Origin: Zophobihabitans entericus | GTDB taxonomy: Bacteria; Pseudomonadota; Gammaproteobacteria; Enterobacterales; Orbaceae | Assembly (NCBI RefSeq): GCF_011745665.1 | Contig: NZ_CP050254.1 | Span: 1 to 32,446 of the forward strand | Direction of reading: 5' to 3' | DNA: 32,446 nucleotides | Shown: positions 29,453 to 32,446 of the stretch, one piece after another | Layout: every line of letters starts with the position of its first letter | How positions within the stretch are numbered: the stretch's first letter is position 1 | The notes under the pieces: model-generated | Seen by the model: only the letters and a program-made list of their open reading frames with translations | Told to the model about the DNA's origin: nothing | Databases searched by the model: none | Position numbers and translations under genes: made by a program

Positions 29453-29740
29453 TTATGTATTCTTCTTTGTTTTATCCCATTGTTTAACAATGAATGCTTT
29501 ATGCTTGGGAAGAATAACTGTTACTTTTTCGTATCCAGCTGGAACATTATCATGATACGCATTAAAAACACGGCTAACCGCTTGAGATATTGCGCCCTTA
29601 CTAAGACCTAATAATTTAACGAAGTGTGTTTGTGCTGTACCTTTTACTAACACTTCATAAGCAATCATTTTAGTTTGTTCATTAATCCGGGCTTTCTTAA
29701 CGGCTAAGTTAAATTGTTCTTCAGTTAGTTTTTTTTTCAT
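29453..29740 (-). CDS. korA: KorA (TrfB-family) transcriptional repressor
   Basis: A 95-residue KorA. It has the typical start MKKKLTEEQFNLAVKKA, a helix-turn-helix (THFVKLLGLSKGAISQAVSRVFNAY, residues about 38-62) and the dimerisation end AGYEKVTVILPKHKAFIVKQWDK, a segment shared with TrbA. KorA binds GTTTAGCTAAAC, one exact copy of which lies in its own promoter. It heads the central control operon korA-incC-korB, autoregulated by KorA and probably KorB. Confidence 0.95.
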   Translation of the reverse strand: MKKKLTEEQFNLAVKKARINEQTKMIAYEVLVKGTAQTHFVKLLGLSKGAISQAVSRVFNAYHDNVPAGYEKVTVILPKHKAFIVKQWDKTKKNT

Positions 29741-29795
29741 AATAAAGACTCAATAGTTATCTCCTGATTAGCTATAGTTATTCATTAAGTTAATA

Positions 29796-29829
29796 AACTC
29801 TAGTTTAGCTAAACATATGTTAATGTCAA
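29796..29829 (-). promoter_or_regulatory. korA operon promoter with KorA operator (OA) at 29803-29814
   Basis: On the minus strand a consensus -35 TTGACA (29829-29824) is followed after 16 bases by -10 TAAACT. The exact 12-bp KorA operator GTTTAGCTAAAC (29803-29814) overlaps the -10, as in RK2. Upstream, ATTCGATATATTGAAT (29857-29872) is a near palindrome that contains a TrbA-operator-like CGATATATTG. Confidence 0.88.
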
Positions 29830-29984
29830 TAAATAGATGGTTAAAAACCGAAAATAATTCGATATATTGAATTTGATTAGATCAACTTAGATCCTTTTTT
29901 AATCCCTTTCCTTTGGCGTAAAACATAACTATGAAGATCCGATGATTCTGATATTAGCTGGATTTATTTAAGAGGTATATTTGC

Positions 29985-30130
29985 TGATTATCTGCGCCCT
30001 AGCGAAGCTAGGAAGTGCGCAGGCATGATTGGGTGAGCCGTAGGCGAGGGCGTAGCCCTGGGGGATGGGAGCGCGCAGCGCGGGCGGGTTCGAAAAGGGG
30101 GGAACCCCCTTTGGCGACGATCTGTTGGAC
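29985..30130. other. GC-rich structured island next to oriV
   Basis: This 145-bp block is far richer in GC than the rest of the plasmid. It can form a hairpin from 29992 to 30022 (CTGCGC and CCTAGC arms), a short AGGGC/GCCCT hairpin (30047-30059), and AAAGGGGG/CCCCCTTT (30094-30112). Its order of elements (TTGGGTGAG, then AGCCCTGGGGGATGGGAG, then GGGTTCGAAAAGGGGG) closely follows the sequence beside the RK2 oriV as I remember it. No protein-coding frame is convincing. It may be a priming, replisome-loading or RNA element. Confidence 0.7.
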
Positions 30131-30173
30131 AGCTTTGGAGCTAATTTTTAGCGGGTTGATTAATTTTCGTACA

Positions 30174-30230
30174 GTTAGGTTATAATTAGGTTATTTTTGG
30201 TTATATAAGGTCTAAAGGTCTAAGGTTAGA
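30174..30230. other. AT-rich repeat region of oriV (probable unwinding element)
   Basis: The stretch holds four GGTTA repeats (30178, 30189, 30199, 30224) and two AGGTCTA repeats (30208 and 30216) in an AT-rich context, between the GC-rich island and the first iteron. RK2 has a comparable AT-rich region with GGTTWWAA repeats beside its five-iteron cluster, where the strands first open. Confidence 0.6.
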
Positions 30231-30286
30231 GTCATAAAAAATAAGACCTAATAAATTGATTAATAAGGAGTTATTCTTCAATTGCC

Positions 30287-30704
30287 GCCCCTCAAAAGTC
30301 AATATTTTGCCCCTCATAAATCAATATTTTGCCCCTCAAAAGTCAATGAAGCGCCCCTAATAAGTCAATATTAGCGCCCCTGATAGGTCAATACTTGGGC
30401 CCCTCAAAAGTCAATAAATATCCTGTAAAAACACAGGGTTATCCACAGATTTTGTGGATAACTTCATAAAAAATAGCGCCCCTCAAAGATCAATACGCCA
30501 TATCAACAACAAAGCATTATTCATGTAAACATTATAATCCTTTTATAATCATTTAGATAGGCCTACGCCCCTCAAAAGTCAATGAACCAAAATAATTTGC
30601 CAAATTAATAAATTGGCCCCTCATAAATCAATAGCAACGAATCAAAGCCAATAAGAAAGGGCGCTAAAGCGCCCCTCAAAAATCAATATGCCCCTTAAAG
30701 GTCA
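30287..30704 (-). repeat. oriV: Eleven IncP-type iterons (TrfA binding sites), oriV
   Basis: The repeat reads TGACTTTTGAGGGGC on the minus strand, matching the RK2 iteron form TGACANNTGAGGGGC. Copies with 15-base cores lie at 30287, 30309, 30331, 30353, 30376, 30399, 30478, 30567, 30616, 30671 and 30690. The first six are spaced 22-23 bp apart, two turns of the helix, and form the main cluster; the others are irregular. The last reaches within 5 bases of the trfA stop, so initiator gene and origin are adjacent, whereas in RK2 they are apart. Confidence 0.93.
30439..30461. promoter_or_regulatory. Two inverted DnaA boxes in oriV
   Basis: TTATCCACA (30439-30447) and TGTGGATAA (30453-30461) are perfect consensus DnaA boxes in inverted orientation, 5 bases apart. 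They lie right after the six-iteron cluster, fitting host DnaA recruitment as at RK2 oriV. Confidence 0.93.
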
Positions 30705-30708
30705 ATAG

Positions 30709-31527
30709 CTAACGAACACACTTAATATAATCATTATCAACCCAAATGGCCTTTACCAGCTTACTTTCTTCTAGTTCTTTACAGGCTTTTTTAGTCATTT
30801 CTCGCCATTTCTTTAATGTTTTTACATCTGAAGCACAGATAGATTTAAAACTATCTAACGCCAAAGGAAAGGGCTCTTTATGAGTAGAAAAATAATCATA
30901 CATACGTCTGGCTATTGGTGATAGTTCTCGATATTCAAGCCATGAGATACGTGAATAATGATTACCAATAAACAAATTAACCATATCTTTTGATATTTTG
31001 ACCTGGCATCTTGATTTAGATTTATCTCCACGATTTTGAACACGGAAGCGATCAAGAAATGAGATAGATTCTAAATCTGTTTTATATAGTCCAGGTCTAT
31101 TAGAAGTAAAACGAACAGCAGAGGCTTGCAATCTAGATAGACAATCTTCCGCTTTTGCATAATAATTGCCATTAATGGGCCAACCGATCTCTTTACATAG
31201 TTCGTAAAAAGTAAATTCAACCCATTCACCAAATACGGTACGTTTAGCAAACTCAAGAACCTGTTGCCAGACTAACTCATCATCTTCTGCGCGAAGTTCG
31301 ACACCGGTATAAGTAATTGTTACGTTTTTATTAGCACTATAAATTGGTTGATTAAGAATAGCTGTTCTTTTTACTCTTTTATTTCTTACAGTAAAAAGAG
31401 CAGAGCGAGCATAATCATTGGGGATACCCCGCATTTCATCATTCCAGGGCGCAACCTGAAAAAGTGAAAGCGACATTTGATCAGAAATGACATTCTCATT
31501 ATCGTTATCGTTACTATTATTTGTCAT
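30709..31527 (-). CDS. trfA: TrfA, replication initiator
   Basis: A 272-residue IncP TrfA, about the size of the short RK2 form (TrfA-33, 285 aa). Close matches to the family include NDYARSALFTVRNKR, VTITYTGVELRAEDDELVWQQVLEFAKRT, FTFYELCKEIGWPINGNYYAKAEDCLSRLQASA and LSPIARRMYDYFSTHKEPFPLAL. TrfA binds the iterons at 30287-30704 and loads the replicative helicase. AGGGA precedes ATG 31527. No long form with an N-terminal extension is seen, and ssb, which precedes trfA in RK2, is elsewhere. It diverges from trbA. Confidence 0.96.
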   Translation of the reverse strand: MTNNSNDNDNENVISDQMSLSLFQVAPWNDEMRGIPNDYARSALFTVRNKRVKRTAILNQPIYSANKNVTITYTGVELRAEDDELVWQQVLEFAKRTVFGEWVEFTFYELCKEIGWPINGNYYAKAEDCLSRLQASAVRFTSNRPGLYKTDLESISFLDRFRVQNRGDKSKSRCQVKISKDMVNLFIGNHYSRISWLEYRELSPIARRMYDYFSTHKEPFPLALDSFKSICASDVKTLKKWREMTKKACKELEESKLVKAIWVDNDYIKCVR

Positions 31528-31771
31528 ATAAATCCCTACATTACGGATATGACCCGATTTAAGCTTATATTTTAAAATTGTTCTACCAATAACACAAGTT
31601 TAGTTTAGATATTTTATTCTATTTATCGAAGTTTAGCTACTTATAGTTAGATAAGCTAATCTTATTTAAATTAATTAAAATGAATATATGCTATTATTAG
31701 TTCTTTTTTGCTAATTGAGTTTATTGTAAAATAATCGATTATAAATTTTAGCCGCTAAAATTGAGATAACC
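31528..31771. promoter_or_regulatory. Divergent trfA / trbA promoter region
   Basis: This 244-bp region is very AT-rich and holds no gene. On the minus strand, TTAGCT, an 18-base spacer and TAAACT could form the trfA promoter, within which GTTTAGCTACTT (31631-31642) is a degenerate KorA operator (9 of 12 bases). On the plus strand, TTGAGT (31715-31720), 17 bases, and ATTATA could drive trbA. An exact KorB operator follows directly (31747-31759). Confidence 0.45.
31747..31759. promoter_or_regulatory. KorB operator (OB) at the trbA promoter
   Basis: Exact TTTAGCCGCTAAA ending 12 bases before the trbA start and just after the likely -10, so bound KorB should block trbA transcription directly. 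It may also act at a distance on trbB, as known for RK2. Confidence 0.88.
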
Positions 31772-32119
31772 ATGTACAGCGAAATATTCCTATTTAATTT
31801 ATTAAAAAAATTAAAAGATAGAAATTTAAATAAAGCCCAATTGAGTGAATTATCAGGGATTTCTCCATCATTTATTTCTGAATTAACAAATGGTAGGGCC
31901 AATCCGTCACTAGCAATGTTAGAAAAGATTGCGGTTTCACTTAAAACACCGCTTTATGAAATGCTTCTACCTGAAGAAGTAAAACCCGAAGATTTACAAT
32001 ATTCACGGCCCGAATCTTTACCAGATGGAGTGGTTAAAATAACAGCCATTTTACCAGCTCATAAAGCATTTATAGTAAAGAAATGGGAAGAAGAAACAAA
32101 GAAACAACGGAAAAAATAG
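31772..32119 (+). CDS. trbA: TrbA, repressor of the transfer genes
   Basis: A 115-residue Xre-type regulator (RK2 TrbA has about 120). Helix-turn-helix at residues 20-44 (LNKAQLSELSGISPSFISELTNGRANPSLAMLEKI); the C-terminal part (LPDGVVKITAILPAHKAFIVKKWEEETKK) is the KorA-like dimerisation segment that marks TrbA. It represses transfer operons such as trbB and traK in RK2; CGATATA motifs at 32162, 25675, 25706, 29860 and 1001 are candidate operators. It precedes trbB by 90 bases, as in RP4. Confidence 0.94.
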   Translation: MYSEIFLFNLLKKLKDRNLNKAQLSELSGISPSFISELTNGRANPSLAMLEKIAVSLKTPLYEMLLPEEVKPEDLQYSRPESLPDGVVKITAILPAHKAFIVKKWEEETKKQRKK

Positions 32120-32158
32120 TAATTAATTTAATTTATTCACTATTCATAGTTTTATTTT

Positions 32159-32171
32159 ATTCGATATAATG
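32159..32171 (+). promoter_or_regulatory. trbB promoter -10 with TrbA-operator-like motif
   Basis: ATTCGATATAATG includes a perfect -10 TATAAT (32165-32170) and repeats exactly at 998-1010. No strong -35 is seen. It should transcribe trbB and, when the segment is in the other orientation, the entire trbC-trbP operon. In the orientation given here the transcript would run past site A into the antisense strand of the operon. Confidence 0.6.
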
Positions 32172-32209
32172 TATATTATTATATTAATATAGTTATTCGG
32201 ATAATAGAG

Positions 32210-32446
32210 ATGACCCCCAATCATATTGATGATATCGACTCATCAAAAAAAAGAGCATTACTTAAATTAGAGCGTGATCTCGGCGATATTGTTACATATT
32301 TAAAAGATCCTAAAACAGTAGAAGTAATACTCAATCCTGACGGCAATATCTGGCAAGAAAAACAAGGCGAACCTATGAAAAAGGTAGGTTCTCTATCGTC
32401 GTCCAGAGCTGAATCAATAATGAAAACCATTGCTGCATATCACGGA
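32210..32446 (+). CDS. trbB: TrbB (VirB11-type ATPase), N-terminal 79 residues
   Basis: This is the start of trbB, which runs off the window end and resumes at base 1 with the frame intact. The N-terminal domain reads LLKLERDLGDIVTYLKDPKTVEVILNPDGNIWQEKQG, then SSSRAESIMKTIAAYHG, as in RP4 TrbB. Only a weak purine stretch (AGAG) precedes ATG 32210, so trbB may be poorly translated. It is the gene that in RP4 opens the long mating-pair-formation operon. Confidence 0.95.
   Translation, partial: MTPNHIDDIDSSKKRALLKLERDLGDIVTYLKDPKTVEVILNPDGNIWQEKQGEPMKKVGSLSSSRAESIMKTIAAYHG

Noticed and set aside
30007..30022. A second, IncQ-type oriT (GGAAGTGCGCAG resembling GGTAAGTGCGCCCT)
   Set aside because: The CCCT end is absent, the bases form one arm of a hairpin in the IncP-conserved island, and no second relaxase is present.
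30287..30704. CRISPR-like array
   Set aside because: The repeats are 15-18 bp with spacing of 22-90 bp, match IncP iterons, lie beside DnaA boxes and trfA, and no cas gene is present.
1..32446. tRNA, rRNA, insertion sequences and resistance genes
   Set aside because: No such sequence was recognised on either strand. No transposase-like protein was seen, and the only recombinase is the invertase.

Overview
The window reads as a complete circular conjugative plasmid of 32,446 bp, opened inside trbB. The last 79 codons (from 32210) continue in frame into base 1 and give a normal 321-residue TrbB/VirB11 ATPase. The backbone is a low-GC, highly diverged relative of the IncP-1 (RK2/RP4) family. 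It carries TrfA with IncP-type iterons, KorA-IncC-KorB, TrbA, an RP4-type oriT, the Tra1 genes traC, E, F, G, H, I, J, K, L, M, and the Tra2 genes trbB to trbN plus trbP. The AT-richness, a DinJ/YafQ-like module, a Hin/Gin-type invertase and a very E. coli-like CsrA suggest a gammaproteobacterial host with low GC. The genus cannot be fixed from the sequence. No antibiotic, metal or metabolic cargo was seen.

Layout. 32210-729: trbB. 751-849: an orphan reading frame holding the first 27 codons of the pilin gene trbC. 817-842: a 26-bp Din-family (hix/gix-like) crossover site. 850-1844: a KorB operator, a promoter resembling that of trbB, two small unknown genes and a TrbK-like lipoprotein. 1856-12854 (minus strand): trbP, ssb, trbN, M, L, J, I, H, G, F, E, D and the body of trbC. 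12844-12869: the second crossover site, inverted. 13000-13557: the invertase. 13631-14201: toxin-antitoxin pair. 14306-25494 (minus): traC, a small gene, traE (topoisomerase III), an unknown gene, traF, traG, traI with traH nested inside it, csrA, a membrane protein and traJ. About 25581-25640: oriT. 25813-27341: traK, L, M. 27385-29740 (minus): a small unknown gene, korB, incC, korA. 29741-30708: oriV region with a GC-rich island, an AT-rich stretch, 11 iterons and two DnaA boxes. 30709-31527 (minus): trfA. 31772-32119: trbA.

Main discovery. The whole mating-pair-formation operon trbC-trbP lies between two inverted 26-bp sites, beside a Hin/Gin-type serine invertase, and both sites lie inside the trbC reading frame. 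As written, trbC is cut: its ribosome-binding site, start codon and first 27 codons follow trbB, while its body lies about 12 kb away on the other strand with no good start codon. Inverting the 12,025 bp between the cores would join the two parts exactly in frame into a 156-codon TrbC and place trbC-trbP behind trbA-trbB in the RP4 gene order. I infer a reversible ON/OFF switch for the conjugative pilus, caught here in the OFF state. I know of no description of such a system.

Other points of interest are a plasmid CsrA placed between traJ and traI, a probable CsrA-type leader in the invertible segment, an exact KorB operator (TTTAGCSGCTAAA) present six times, TrbA-operator-like CGATATA motifs at the conjugation promoters, and a trbK-like gene and an ssb in unusual positions.
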